A DNA stretch of 64,000 bases, taken from Halorhabdus rudnickae. GTDB lineage: Archaea; Halobacteriota; Halobacteria; Halobacteriales; Haloarculaceae. Shown one piece after another: positions 45,115 to 55,040 of the stretch. A program made the position numbers and the translations under genes. The DNA lies in assembly GCF_900880625.1 (NCBI RefSeq), contig NZ_CAAHFB010000001.1, positions 558,001 through 622,000 of the forward strand, read 5' to 3'. A model generated the notes under the pieces. The model was given only the letters and a program-made list of their open reading frames with translations, searched no databases and had not been told where the DNA came from. Every line of letters starts with the position of its first letter. The stretch's first letter is position 1.

Positions 45115-46750
45115 GATTATACTGAATTATGGTACCCCAATTTCTCTTGCGGGAGTCGAATCGAAAGAAGTCCGTCCAGGGTACTGAGAACGGAGCTCTG
45201 TGACGATAATCGCCATGGACGTGCCGGGCGAAGTAAACGGTGATCTTCGACGGTCAACCCCTGGGGACAACAGCGGAGAAACGGGGAAAGACGAGGATGC
45301 CCCCCACGACCGAATTCGATGCACAACCGTTGCCCGGATCGGCGACCGCTCCCCAAGAGGCCGCCGAGTACAACTGCGCGAGGCTTCGAAAGCGGATCGA
45401 ACAATTCATATTCGACCCCCAGTGGTACGGCCAGTGTTACGCCGAACGAGATCGCGACCGTCGAACAGCTGCTCGTCTTATGCCGAACGATTCCAGACTG
45501 TATCGGAAGTTTAGCGGAACAGATACCTGGAGAGTCGAATTGAATGGCAGCCTTCGGCCCAGACCGAGAATGCGATGCTTTCGGCGCGAACGTAGCAGCA
45601 TTCCGAGGAGGAAATATGAAATACGTTCCGGCCATCGTGAAATTTCTGATTCTGCTCAACGGCGGGAGTATCAGATTCACAGTCAAACGACGGGCAACCA
45701 GTTCTTTCGGATCCGAACGTCTGAAGTGATCAAACTGATAGAAAGCTGTCGGTGCCAAACCGCCGTTTCTCTCTCGACTGTCTACGGTGTCCTGGAGATG
45801 TGTTACTCTCGGAAATGCATACGGGAGCCAGCAAAGTCGAGGGTATCGTGCCACGAACGTTGAACAGCTAGCCCGTGGTACGCCCTCACGGCTGTAGAGA
45901 TCACCGGCTGCTCGTGAGGATACTGCCTTGGTACGGAAGCAGACCTGTCGCCTACAAAGAGGATTCGGAATTAGCCCAGTGCCGACCAAATCCGCTTTCA
46001 CAGTAGAATCGTCTTTCACCGTAGGCTCGAATTCAATGTAGAATATACCGGGACACAAACACGATCTAACGGTAGATCCACTCCCAAGTGCAGGGCGTAT
46101 TCACGAAGTGAACGCCATGGTCCACGCTTATACAGTGTATAGCCGGGACGTTCTGAATCGAACACAATCCTGATTGGCCGATGGACTCCGAAAGCGGCCC
46201 TCAAACCACGTCAACATGGCATGGCCATATCTCGTCCGGGAAAAGTGCTCTCGGATATATACTCGACTGCATTGCCTTCTCGACAACTCGAAGCAACGAC
46301 GGACCCGCCGAAAGTAAGGGCGGAGCCCCGAGAGGGTAACCAGGCCCGTCGCGTATCCGGAGCCTACAGAACTGATGAAGGACGATTCCAGGAGTGGGCT
46401 CAACCGTCTCGATCTAATTTTCAGGTGGTTTGCCACCACGATAGACAAATGAGGGTCGAGCAGCCACCGATCGATATGTGTCCCGGCGCCAGTGTCCAGT
46501 TCGTGACGATTCGGATCGGGGCCAATTCGGACGATGCCCCCAGAGCACGTCGCCAGTGCTTGACGGCTGCGAGTTTGCTGGCCCGGAATCACGAACCTCG
46601 CTCTCCACGGGTTCGATTGGTGGCTTGGTCTGCAGCCATCGATCGAGCAAACCTCCAATCGAGACAGGATATATTCTGCCTCGCAACCCACCGTCGGCAG
46701 TCGCTCGAAACGCCCGGTCGGTAAAGAGCAATGTGCGAGAATTCACTTGT
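45115..46750. other. long non-coding or decayed region
   Basis: About 1.6 kb without a protein that looks haloarchaeal: every long ORF is basic, cysteine-rich or a reverse-strand shadow. In plus-strand frames around 45300-45730 there are stretches that read like a broken gene (EIATVEQLLVLCRTIPDC, then GNMKYVPAIVKFLILLNGG) interrupted by shifts. I see no tRNA, rRNA or IS. It may be the eroded remains of one or two genes. Confidence 0.45.
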
Positions 46751-46755
46751 AAACT

Positions 46756-46769
46756 ATATAGCGCTATAT
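46756..46769. promoter_or_regulatory. 14-bp perfect palindrome upstream of the fructokinase gene
   Basis: ATATAGCGCTATAT reads identically on both strands and lies 165 bases before the ATG of the 1-phosphofructokinase gene. It may be a distal operator. No gene starts between them. Confidence 0.35.
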
Positions 46770-46876
46770 CGAATTCCCTATGGACTCAAGCTATCATCCT
46801 CACGCTTCATCAGTATTCTCGGGGTGCAGATCACGACGTTCGGCCGCCATAGAAGCGACCGTCGTTCGCGTGTGAA

Positions 46877-46886
46877 CTATTAATAG
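46877..46886 (+). promoter_or_regulatory. palindromic TATA box of the 1-phosphofructokinase gene
   Basis: CTATTAATAG is a perfect palindrome and contains the TATA-like ATTAATA. It implies a transcript start near 46907. Confidence 0.45.
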
Positions 46887-46903
46887 CCTGGCCAAACGTT
46901 TCA

Positions 46904-46919
46904 GGGAGCGAGGGCTCCC
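46904..46919 (+). promoter_or_regulatory. 5'-UTR hairpin before the 1-phosphofructokinase start
   Basis: GGGAGC pairs with GCTCCC around a GAGG loop. It is followed by GGAGG at 46923-46927, the ribosome-binding site of the gene at 46934. Unusually for this window the gene has a leadered transcript. Confidence 0.4.
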
Positions 46920-46933
46920 CACGGAGGAAACAC

Positions 46934-47845
46934 ATGATATTGACAGTCACACCGAATCCAGCAGTCGACCAGACGATCAAGCTGAACGAGGAAATAGAAT
47001 CGAATATCGTCCAGCGGAGTGCCGAGGCACAGTTCAACTCGGGAGGCAACGGGATCAACGTCTCACAGTTCCTCCGGGCACTGGGGTCCGAAACGGTCTC
47101 GACCGGCATCGTCGGCGGATTCACGGGCTATTTCATCGAGCAGGATCTCGAGGGGTACGACGTGCCCACGGACTTCGTCTCGGTCGAGGGTGAAACTCGC
47201 ATCAACACCACGATACTCACACCCACAAGTGAGTACCACGTAAACCAAAAAGGCCCGAAAGCAGACGAAGACGCCGTCGACAATTTGATTGAAACCGTCC
47301 GGGAGTACGATCCGACGACGATCAACATCGGTGGCAGTCTGCCGCCGGAAATGGGTCCGGCGGACATCGATCGGATCGACGCGGCCGGTGACTGGAACAC
47401 CGCTGTCGAGGTCCATGGCGAGGTCTTGACCGCCCTTGATCGGGAGTACGAGTACTGCAAGCCGAACCGCGAGGAATTGGAGGCCGCGACCGAGATGGAG
47501 ATCGATTCGGTCGACGACTGTGCCGAGGCGGCGAAGGCACTACAGGAGAAGGGATACGAACGCGTGATCGCGTCGATGGGGAGCGACGGCGCGGTGATGG
47601 TCACACCCGGGGAGACACTCTATGCACCGGCGCTGGAAGTCGACGTCGTCGATACGATCGGCGCGGGCGATTCCATGTTGGCTGCAATCCTGTGGGCGTA
47701 CGAACAGGGCTGGAACAACGAACAGGCCCTTCGGGCCGGCATCGCCGCGTCTGCTCAACTCGTCAGTGTGATGGGACCGAGTGTCCACGAGCTCAACCCG
47801 GAAACGACGATGGATCAGGTCACGGTCTGGTCGCTTGACGGGTAA
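46934..47845 (+). CDS. 1-phosphofructokinase (PfkB family)
   Basis: A 303-residue kinase. It begins MILTVTPNPAVDQTIKLNEE, the signature N-terminus of FruK-type PfkB kinases, has the substrate motif FNSGGNGINVSQFLRALG and the C-terminal DTIGAGDSMLAAILW motif with catalytic Asp. It phosphorylates fructose 1-phosphate to fructose 1,6-bisphosphate in the cytoplasm; haloarchaea use this after PTS uptake of fructose. A GGAGG site lies eight bases before the ATG. It is not next to PTS genes here. The upstream palindromes suggest sugar-dependent control. Confidence 0.88.
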   Translation: MILTVTPNPAVDQTIKLNEEIESNIVQRSAEAQFNSGGNGINVSQFLRALGSETVSTGIVGGFTGYFIEQDLEGYDVPTDFVSVEGETRINTTILTPTSEYHVNQKGPKADEDAVDNLIETVREYDPTTINIGGSLPPEMGPADIDRIDAAGDWNTAVEVHGEVLTALDREYEYCKPNREELEAATEMEIDSVDDCAEAAKALQEKGYERVIASMGSDGAVMVTPGETLYAPALEVDVVDTIGAGDSMLAAILWAYEQGWNNEQALRAGIAASAQLVSVMGPSVHELNPETTMDQVTVWSLDG

Positions 47846-48000
47846 GACGGTGCCACCCCTGCCGAACGAGTCTGCAGCACCAGGCCCCTCCAAGCCGGCG
47901 CATTCGGACCGCAGCGGAAACTTGAACGTCTAGCGCTCGAACCCACCCGTATGGGCCGAAATGGCATAGACTCAGTCGAGTACTACGGGGGTGAGTTGCG

Positions 48001-48825
48001 ATGACCAACGTCCGCGATCCAGCTGTCTCCGGGCGGTTCTACGCCGGCGACGAACGGGCGTTACGCGAACAGATCGCCTCAGTTTACGCCCACGAGATCG
48101 GACCGGGATCCCGTCCAGACGTCCAACCCGGAGAGCCGTCGATCGCCGGGCTGGTCGTTCCACACGCCGGACTGCCGTTCTCCGGTCCCGTCGCAGCACA
48201 CGCTTACGCTGCGCTGGCTGTGTCAGGGCGTCCGGACACCGTTGTCGTCGTCGGCCCGAACCACACGGGCGTCGGGGAGCCGGTGGCACTCCCCGGATCC
48301 GATGACTGGCGGACGCCGCTGGGTGACCTCCCCGTCGACAAAGCGTTACGAGGCGTACTCTCTGAGACGACAGAAGCCACGGTCGACGAGCGCGCTCACG
48401 CCGGGGAACACGCCGCCGAGGTACAACTGCCCTTCCTTCAGGACCTGTCCGATGAGCTCTCGATCCTGCCGATCAGCCTCCGGCGACAGGACGGCGAGAC
48501 GGCCCGTCGACTCGGATCGACGATCGAGGAGGCGATCGACGAGGCGACCGTCGTCATCGCCTCCAGCGACTTCACTCACTACGAGCCCCACGAGAAGGCC
48601 CTCGAACGCGACGAGCTCGCTCTCGACCGGATCCGCGCCGACAATCCGGACGGACTCCTCGAAACGGTCGAACGCGAGGGACTGTCGGTCTGTGGCTACG
48701 GCGCGATCGCGACGATGCTGCGGGCCGTCGACGGCGAGAGTGAGGTACTCGCCCACGCGACGAGCGGTGACACTGCCGGCTCGAAGGACGAGGTGGTCGG
48801 GTACGCCGCAGTGGCGGTCGAATGA
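48001..48825 (+). CDS. MEMO-family protein (AmmeMemoRadiSam protein B)
   Basis: A 274-residue protein of the MEMO family, related to extradiol dioxygenases. Features are the N-terminal VRDPAVSGRFYAGDE, the VVPHAGLPFSG segment, VVVVGPNHTG and SSDFTHYEPHE with conserved His. Archaeal members often pair with an AMMECR1-type and a radical SAM protein; neither is adjacent here. The start overlaps by four bases the stop of a 17-codon ORF (47951-48004), which could be a coupling leader or chance. Confidence 0.88.
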   Translation: MTNVRDPAVSGRFYAGDERALREQIASVYAHEIGPGSRPDVQPGEPSIAGLVVPHAGLPFSGPVAAHAYAALAVSGRPDTVVVVGPNHTGVGEPVALPGSDDWRTPLGDLPVDKALRGVLSETTEATVDERAHAGEHAAEVQLPFLQDLSDELSILPISLRRQDGETARRLGSTIEEAIDEATVVIASSDFTHYEPHEKALERDELALDRIRADNPDGLLETVEREGLSVCGYGAIATMLRAVDGESEVLAHATSGDTAGSKDEVVGYAAVAVE

Positions 48826-48879
48826 TTGCTTGGGCGTATAGTGACGGGCGAATGATTGCTTGGCGTCAGAGCGCTGCAG

Positions 48880-50133
48880 TCAGACGGGTTCACCCAGGGC
48901 GTAGACGGTATTGTGGCCGGTGATCTCGACGTCGACGAACTCGCCCAGCGCGAGCCCCATCGACTCGGCCCCGGGAACGGCGACCTGCCGGTGGGCCTCG
49001 TCGTAGCCGACCAGCGAATCCTCGGTTCCGTCCTCGACGAGCAGCAGCCGCCGCCGCTCGCCGACCATCGCCTCGTGGGCGGCGCCGACCACGTCCATCT
49101 TCAGGTCAGTCATCGCCTTCGATCGCTCCTTCTTTTTCGTGCCGCCCAGCCCGTCCATCTCGGCGGCGTCGGTCCCGGGCCGCTTCGAGAAGCGCGTGAC
49201 GTTGAGCTTCTCCGGTTCGACGCGTTCGAGCAGGTCCATACTCGCCCGGAAGTCCGATTCACTCTCGGTCGGGAAGCCGACGATGAAGTCCGTCGCGAGC
49301 GTCCAGTAGTCGAGTCGCTCCTCGAACGCGTCGATGATCTCGATAAACTGCGGGGTGCGGTGGCGACGACGCATGTCGTCGAGGACGTCATCACTTCCGG
49401 ATTGGACGGGTGCGTGCAAGAAGTTGTAGAGTTCGTCGTACTCGGCGAAGACAGCGGCGAGTTCCTCGCGCATGCCGTAGACACCCTTTGGATTGGCCAT
49501 GCCGACGCGAACGCGGAAATCTCCGGGGAGTTCACAGATCCGTCGGAGGAGTTCCGGGAGCTTGTGTTCGCCGTCGTCGAGTCCGTAGACACCGGTATCC
49601 TGGCCCGTAATCCGGATCTCGCGAGCGCCGGCTTCGAGCAACCGGCGGGCCTTTCCGACGTTGTCCGCAATAGAGGGAGAGTCGATCGTCCCCGTGGCCT
49701 GCTTGGTGATGCAGTACGAACAGTCCGACAGACAACCACGAGCGATGGGCAAGATTCCCGTCACTCCGTCCATGAGGATCTCAGTATCTGGGGTCGTGGT
49801 CGGGCACTCGCCGTTGCGAACGTACTCCGGGACGTCGTCCCAGTGGAGGATCTCGGCGTCGATGCCGGCCTCCCGGAAGGCATCTCCCTGGGCGAGGGCC
49901 ATACAGCCGGTTATTACGAGGTCTGCCGGCGTCTGTGCGTCGAGTTCTTCGGCCCGCCGGAGCATGTTGCGCTCGGTCTTCTCGACGACCGTACAGGTGT
50001 TGAGGATCGCCACGTCAGCCCGATCGGGGTCGGGCGCCGGGTGGTGGCCGCCGTCGCGGAGGGCCCGCTCGATCGCCTGGCTCTCGCCCCGGTTGGACGT
50101 ACAGCCGTAGGTCTCGATGTGGTAGCGGGCCAT
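48880..50133 (-). CDS. tRNA-t6A37 methylthiotransferase (MtaB/CDKAL1 type)
   Basis: A 417-residue radical SAM enzyme. It has the N-terminal methylthiotransferase domain with cysteines in ETYGCTSNRGES, NTCTVVEKTE and TGCMA for one 4Fe-4S cluster. The radical SAM motif is ARGCLSDCSYCITKQ, and a C-terminal TRAM domain binds tRNA. It adds a methylthio group to t6A at position 37 of ANN-decoding tRNAs. I start at the ATG at 50133 (MARYHIETYG); the frame stays open upstream but that part is a low-complexity antisense shadow. Confidence 0.93.
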   Translation of the reverse strand: MARYHIETYGCTSNRGESQAIERALRDGGHHPAPDPDRADVAILNTCTVVEKTERNMLRRAEELDAQTPADLVITGCMALAQGDAFREAGIDAEILHWDDVPEYVRNGECPTTTPDTEILMDGVTGILPIARGCLSDCSYCITKQATGTIDSPSIADNVGKARRLLEAGAREIRITGQDTGVYGLDDGEHKLPELLRRICELPGDFRVRVGMANPKGVYGMREELAAVFAEYDELYNFLHAPVQSGSDDVLDDMRRRHRTPQFIEIIDAFEERLDYWTLATDFIVGFPTESESDFRASMDLLERVEPEKLNVTRFSKRPGTDAAEMDGLGGTKKKERSKAMTDLKMDVVGAAHEAMVGERRRLLLVEDGTEDSLVGYDEAHRQVAVPGAESMGLALGEFVDVEITGHNTVYALGEPV

Positions 50134-50266
50134 CGTAGTACACCATTCTACGGGTGGACGACTAAAAGCACGACGCATCGGGAACGGCCTCGGCTGTCGG
50201 AACCGTTCAGTTCTGCCGGAACACGTCGAAAGCATTATCTGGCGCTTCGCTGAAATTGCAGGTGGT

Positions 50267-52183
50267 ATGGCACGTCGAAGCCTTGCTGCCCTGATCGCAG
50301 TCGTGACCCTCCTTCTCGTTAGTGGGGTGGTGGTCGCGGCCGAAACGGGCGCCCAACAGTTAGACGAACCGACGCCGAACCAAACTGACACGGCCCAAGA
50401 GGCCTACGTCACTGAGAACGGTGACGTAATCCTCGCCTACGAGGACAGCAACACGGGCGAAGGGAGTGGACACTTCGGCCTCAACGTCTCCGAGGGGCTC
50501 CTCTACGGAATCTACGAGGGGCCTAACCGGGACTCGAACGTGACCGGGTCGTTCTCGATGACCGCCGACCAATCGCAGATGAACGGCTCCGGCAGTCTCT
50601 CGGCACCCCGGCCGGACGAACTCGAGTCTCTGGATTTCGAGGTCGATAGCGTGACCTCGCCCACTGAGGCACGCAGTGACGTCACTCTCGACACGTCGAT
50701 CGCCCTCCCCGAGGATAGCGCAATGATCGCCGCGGTGTTCGACGAGGCGAAGACGAACGGCGAGATTCGGACGACCGGGACGACTCTCTCAACGACGGGC
50801 AGTGCCGAATGGACGATGACGTTGCCCGGGACATCCGCGGAGAGTTACGATTACAACCTGCGCGCGACCGATGGCGGGCACGTCCTCGAAGTCGAGCGCA
50901 AAAGCCAGGTCTCCGAGCGTAAGGCCGGAATGTGGGACACGCGTGAGAACGCGACCGAGCAGATCCGCCGGCAGTTCGAGGGGATGACGTCCTCAGTCGG
51001 TGGATCCAGTGACGTCACGATCGACTCCTACAGCTTCGAGGCGACCGAGAGCGGTGGACAGCTCTCCCTCGCCTACACGGTCGAGATCGAGGGGCTGAAC
51101 GAGCTGCTTCGGCAATCGATTGCGACGGGAATGTCGGGGCCGATGGCAACCGGTACGTCGTCGTCGTTCGGTCCGAATCAGGACGAGATCAGTGAAGACC
51201 TCTCGAACCTCTCGATCGAACGCGCGTCGGTATCCATCGAGACAGGATCGGACGGTGGCTCGGCGGAGTGGAACGTCAGCGTCGAGAACTACGACGGACT
51301 GATGCAGAGCTACTTCGCGGCGATGGAGGCCAGTGACGAAAGCGGGTTCATCGCCAATCAGTCCGAGCGTTTCGAGGAGCAACTCGCAGCCATGGATGCT
51401 GCGGACTACGTTCAGACCGGCACCTGGGACGCCATAGTGGAGACGACGTCTGACGGTGCGATCACCGCAAACGTCTCTCTACAGCAGCGGTCGGAAAACT
51501 GGGAGGCGTACGTCACCGAACGGGAGAATCGGGATCTCCCGCCGGTCGGAACCCAAGAGTTCGGACTGTCGGTCCTGGCCGAGGGTGACCACGTCACTGC
51601 CGACGGGTCGTTCCTGATCCAGCAGGAAGATCTCTACAACCGAACCCTCGAGAACTACGAACAGAGTCTGCAAGCGGGAGGTACTGCCACGCCGTCCGTC
51701 AGAGAGGCCTTCGCCGTGATCGAGGAGGTCGGCTTCCGCGGTGCCCGACTCGACGCCTCCCTCAACGAGTCGACTGTCACTGTCGAAGGCGGCGCCGCCG
51801 TCGACAACCTCTCGGCCGCAGTCGAGTACCTCGACATGCCTGGGAACGCCTCGGTCGAACAGGCGTACATGTCCCAGGACGCCGATGGAACAAAGGGGAA
51901 CGTCCGGCTCAGCGACGCCGTCGACGCCAACGACGAGTCGACCGTCCGGCAACTCGAGTACGTCTCCGAGGAGACGACCGTTCACATGCCCGGCGATTGG
52001 GACGGCGACTCCAAATCGTTCCAGTCGCTGAACACCGAGCAAGTTCGCTCGTACGTGCCCAACGCGGACGGCACGGGAGACGATAGTTCTGAGGGAATGT
52101 CGACGGTACTCCTGGCCGGCGGCGTCGGCGCGCTGGCCCTGGTGGGCATAGTCGTCGCCGTCGTCTGGCGGAGACAAGGGTAA
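50267..52183 (+). CDS. secreted, membrane-anchored surface protein (hypothetical)
   Basis: A 638-residue protein. The N-terminal signal sequence (LAALIAVVTLLLVSGVVVAA) is cleaved after about residue 25. The long external part is very acidic, rich in Ser/Thr and with many NXS/T glycosylation sites (for example NVS, NGS, NES). A single C-terminal membrane helix (VLLAGGVGALALVGIVVAVV) with a short RRQG tail anchors it to the cell surface, as in many haloarchaeal S-layer-associated proteins. No catalytic motif or known domain is visible. It is flanked by unrelated genes and appears monocistronic. Confidence 0.8.
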   Translation: MARRSLAALIAVVTLLLVSGVVVAAETGAQQLDEPTPNQTDTAQEAYVTENGDVILAYEDSNTGEGSGHFGLNVSEGLLYGIYEGPNRDSNVTGSFSMTADQSQMNGSGSLSAPRPDELESLDFEVDSVTSPTEARSDVTLDTSIALPEDSAMIAAVFDEAKTNGEIRTTGTTLSTTGSAEWTMTLPGTSAESYDYNLRATDGGHVLEVERKSQVSERKAGMWDTRENATEQIRRQFEGMTSSVGGSSDVTIDSYSFEATESGGQLSLAYTVEIEGLNELLRQSIATGMSGPMATGTSSSFGPNQDEISEDLSNLSIERASVSIETGSDGGSAEWNVSVENYDGLMQSYFAAMEASDESGFIANQSERFEEQLAAMDAADYVQTGTWDAIVETTSDGAITANVSLQQRSENWEAYVTERENRDLPPVGTQEFGLSVLAEGDHVTADGSFLIQQEDLYNRTLENYEQSLQAGGTATPSVREAFAVIEEVGFRGARLDASLNESTVTVEGGAAVDNLSAAVEYLDMPGNASVEQAYMSQDADGTKGNVRLSDAVDANDESTVRQLEYVSEETTVHMPGDWDGDSKSFQSLNTEQVRSYVPNADGTGDDSSEGMSTVLLAGGVGALALVGIVVAVVWRRQG

Positions 52184-52322
52184 TCAACCCTCGTTTTGTC
52201 TCACCTTGGCCGTCAAAAGCATAGAGCTGACTGAACGAATGCGAACGTCCGATCGTTCGCCACAAGAATCGCGATCGCCGATCCGTTTCACTTCAAGGAC
52301 GTGATCGCGGTGTTCTTCGATG

Positions 52323-52532
52323 CTATTTGGACTGAAATTGCCAGTAAGCGACGGCAATGATGAGGGGCCCGAGGCGACACCAGATACCCGACGAAACCAT
52401 CCAGACACGGGAGATAAGGCGAGAGCTGCTACGGGCAACCGTCGAACAGATTGGTGACCTGGATACGGCGTCGAACAGCGCAGAGAGCAGCCACAGGATG
52501 GCTGATCGGAAGTTTTTCCACAGTTGCCTCAT
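52323..52532 (-). CDS. possible small membrane protein divergent from the DUF63 gene
   Basis: A 69-residue frame starting at an ATG at 52532, eleven bases from the divergent DUF63 start. It begins MRQLWKNFRSAILWLLSALF and ends with a hydrophobic stretch (WCRLGPLIIAVAYWQF). The protein is basic, which is unusual for a haloarchaeon but normal for a small membrane protein. The longer ORF up to 52595 overlaps DUF63 and is not used. Real function and expression are uncertain. Confidence 0.35.
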   Translation of the reverse strand: MRQLWKNFRSAILWLLSALFDAVSRSPICSTVARSSSRLISRVWMVSSGIWCRLGPLIIAVAYWQFQSK

Positions 52533-52543
52533 TGTCGAAATAT

Positions 52544-53395
52544 ATGGTCTTACCGAGTGGGTTCGTCGTTCCGGACGTCCCATACCTGGTGGCACTGGGA
52601 CTCGGCACCCTCCTCACGACGTTGCTCCTGTGGGGCTTGGAGCCTCCGGTGACGAGAAAACATGTCGTTGCTTTCCTCCCATGGACCGCTGTCGGCGGCG
52701 TTACCCACGCTTTCTATCAGATTTCGATCCCCCCGGCAGTCACTACTCCGCCGGGGTTGTACCCCGAGGGGGTCGCCCCACTGTTCTCGGCGCCCGCAGT
52801 GTACGTCACCGTGTACATCGTAGTTGGGATCGTCTGGCTATTACTCCTGTTTGTCGGGACGATCAGCGGCACTCTTGACCGCACGCACCTGCATCTGGGG
52901 ATCACTGGCCTGGGCGTGCTGATCGTGTTCCTGACCGCAATGGTGTGGCAGGGCCTGGAGATTGGGCTGTCGCCGATGTGGCCGATCGTTGGATTCATCC
53001 TCGCGTTGCCGATCACCGCGGCTGCGTACTTCGTGTTGAGTATCAAGTGGACGAGCGTGGTCGCGCGAACGGGTCTAGCCGGAGCGTCTGTTGTCTTCTC
53101 TCACGTGTTCGACGGGGTGATCACTGCGATCGGCTACGACGTGCTCGGAGCGTCCGAGCGTACCCCGCTCCCGGCGATGATTATGTCGTTTGCGGGCGAT
53201 CTCCCGACGGCGCCATATCTCGGGGCGGGCTGGTTGTTCGTGATCGTCAAGGTGATCGTCGCCACGCTCGTGGTCGCCGTGGTCGCGGACCTCATCGATG
53301 ACCGTCCCGCCATGGGGGGCCTCCTGCTCACGTTCGTGGCGGCGGTCGGTCTCGGGCCGGCAGCCAACAACTTCGTGTTGTTCTTCCTCGGATAA
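52544..53395 (+). CDS. DUF63-family membrane protein
   Basis: A 283-residue integral membrane protein with about seven hydrophobic segments. It starts MVLPSGFVVPDVPYLVALGL at the ATG at 52544, which is the usual N-terminus of archaeal DUF63 proteins; upstream in-frame codons give a non-family extension. Conserved features include THAFYQI and HVFDGVITAIGYD. The function is unknown. The next gene follows on the same strand after about 120 bases. Confidence 0.85.
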   Translation: MVLPSGFVVPDVPYLVALGLGTLLTTLLLWGLEPPVTRKHVVAFLPWTAVGGVTHAFYQISIPPAVTTPPGLYPEGVAPLFSAPAVYVTVYIVVGIVWLLLLFVGTISGTLDRTHLHLGITGLGVLIVFLTAMVWQGLEIGLSPMWPIVGFILALPITAAAYFVLSIKWTSVVARTGLAGASVVFSHVFDGVITAIGYDVLGASERTPLPAMIMSFAGDLPTAPYLGAGWLFVIVKVIVATLVVAVVADLIDDRPAMGGLLLTFVAAVGLGPAANNFVLFFLG

Positions 53396-53516
53396 GGGGT
53401 GGTCCCATAGCAACAGACGGCCGAGAGCGAGCGCTGTGACACTACCATGGCAGTGAGTCCGGTCTCCCAAACGAACCGTGCGAGTTTTCACGGCCCCATC
53501 CAATGACAATCTAACG

Positions 53517-55034
53517 ATGTCAAATCCGGTCAAGAAGGCGTCCCGACGGCTCAGACGCCCGCTCGAACACCGGATATCGGCGTTCCGTCGATGGGTCGAA
53601 CACACACAGAACCTCTTACATCTGACGATTCTCGTCGTCATCCCGCTGTTGATGGGAATCGTAACCACACTGTCGAACACCGTCGATGCACTGCCGTACT
53701 TGCTCTTTCCGCCGCTGGCATCGGGATCGTATACGTTGTTCTCGGATCCGGAAGGCGAGAAGGCCTCACCACGGCGGTTCGTTGGTGGACTGAGCGTCGG
53801 CGCGCTGTGTGGGTGGCTCGCACTGACCGTTATGACGCGTTACTGGGAGCACATCCCACCGGGTCAGTATCGGGTCCACGCGAGCGCAGTCGCCTTTGGT
53901 CTGTTCCTGACTGGGGCGGTAACGTGGGCTCTCGACCTGCAGGAAGCCTCCGCGTACTCCACTGCGTTGCTCGTCCACGTCACGGGAGCCACCCAGATCG
54001 GGTACGTCCTGAGCGTGTTCCTCTCCAGCCTGCTGGTTGCCGGGGTCTTTCTCGTCTGGCGGGAAGGGCTCTACGAGAAACGGGCGGAGTTCCTGTACGA
54101 TTCGATCCATGGCGACGACCACGTACTCGTCCCGATGACCGGCGATCAACCCGACGCAACTGCGATGTTGGGTGCGCGCCTGGCTGGGGCGCACGATGCA
54201 GGCAAGGTCGTCCTGCTGGAGGTGGTCGACGACGAGGCAGTCGCCCGCGCCGAGCGAGAACTACTCGATGCCGAGAGTGGTCCAGCGATCGGGAAGACAC
54301 TTGACGATACCCGGATCACCGAAGCCGACCGAGAGACGCTTCGGGAAACCGCGGGGTTCGACGAGGAGATGTTGGACGAGGTCGCCAGAGATCGGGCGGT
54401 CTCGGAGGTTGCGGACCGCCTGGAGACGACGGCCGATCGTATCGAGACGAAAATCGGCGTCCCGACCGACGTGGCTGTCGCGGTTGAGGGCGAATCGTCC
54501 GGAACGACGATTCTGGGGGCGGCACACGAAGCCAACTGTGATTTGATAGCGCTCCCGTACGCCGAACGCCACGGCGGGCTTTCGCCGACGATCCGTCAGC
54601 TGTTCGACGGCGACGTAGACGTCATCGTCCATCGCTCGCGGGACGGCCGGACGCGCTGGAAACGAGTTATGGTACCAGTCCGCGAGGCTGGCGGCGTCGC
54701 TCACAGTATGATTGACTTCGCGACCCGCCTGGTGGGCAAAACAGGACACATCAGTGTTTGCCACTGTATCGAGAACGAACATCGGCGTCGCCAGGCTGAG
54801 GAAATGCTGGCCGATCTCGTTGAGACCGTCCCCAGACGGCTGGAGACACGGGTCGCCGCCGCCGACATTCAACCGTTCCTCACGGAGAACACCGCCGGAT
54901 ACGACCTCGTGATCATCGGCTCGAGCCAGGATCGGAGCGGTGCGTCGCGATTCGTCTCGCCACCGACTTTCGAGCGACTGGACCACGTCGATGCGGACGT
55001 CGCAATCGTCGATAGGAACTACAGGCGAGGATAA
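53517..55034 (+). CDS. HPP-family membrane domain fused to Usp-like domains
   Basis: A 505-residue protein from the ATG at 53517. The N-terminal 185 residues form the HPP-type membrane domain (LLMGIVTTLSN, then PYLLFPPLASGSYTLF and four more helices). The C-terminal 310 residues contain two universal-stress-type domains (first around VLVPMTGDQPDATAML, second around RVMVPVREAGG and DLVIIGSSQDRSG). The HPP domain resembles transporters of nitrite or anions, with the Usp part possibly sensing nucleotides. It ends seven bases before the convergent potassium-channel gene. Confidence 0.85.
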   Translation: MSNPVKKASRRLRRPLEHRISAFRRWVEHTQNLLHLTILVVIPLLMGIVTTLSNTVDALPYLLFPPLASGSYTLFSDPEGEKASPRRFVGGLSVGALCGWLALTVMTRYWEHIPPGQYRVHASAVAFGLFLTGAVTWALDLQEASAYSTALLVHVTGATQIGYVLSVFLSSLLVAGVFLVWREGLYEKRAEFLYDSIHGDDHVLVPMTGDQPDATAMLGARLAGAHDAGKVVLLEVVDDEAVARAERELLDAESGPAIGKTLDDTRITEADRETLRETAGFDEEMLDEVARDRAVSEVADRLETTADRIETKIGVPTDVAVAVEGESSGTTILGAAHEANCDLIALPYAERHGGLSPTIRQLFDGDVDVIVHRSRDGRTRWKRVMVPVREAGGVAHSMIDFATRLVGKTGHISVCHCIENEHRRRQAEEMLADLVETVPRRLETRVAAADIQPFLTENTAGYDLVIIGSSQDRSGASRFVSPPTFERLDHVDADVAIVDRNYRRG

Positions 55035-55040
55035 AACCGC

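Noticed and set aside
45117-46058. 313-codon minus-strand ORF beside the DUF5805 gene
   Set aside because: The translation is basic and rich in Cys, Ser and Arg, quite unlike a haloarchaeal protein.
48856-50253. 465-codon plus-strand ORF opposite the tRNA methylthiotransferase
   Set aside because: It is antisense to a gene with clear radical SAM motifs.
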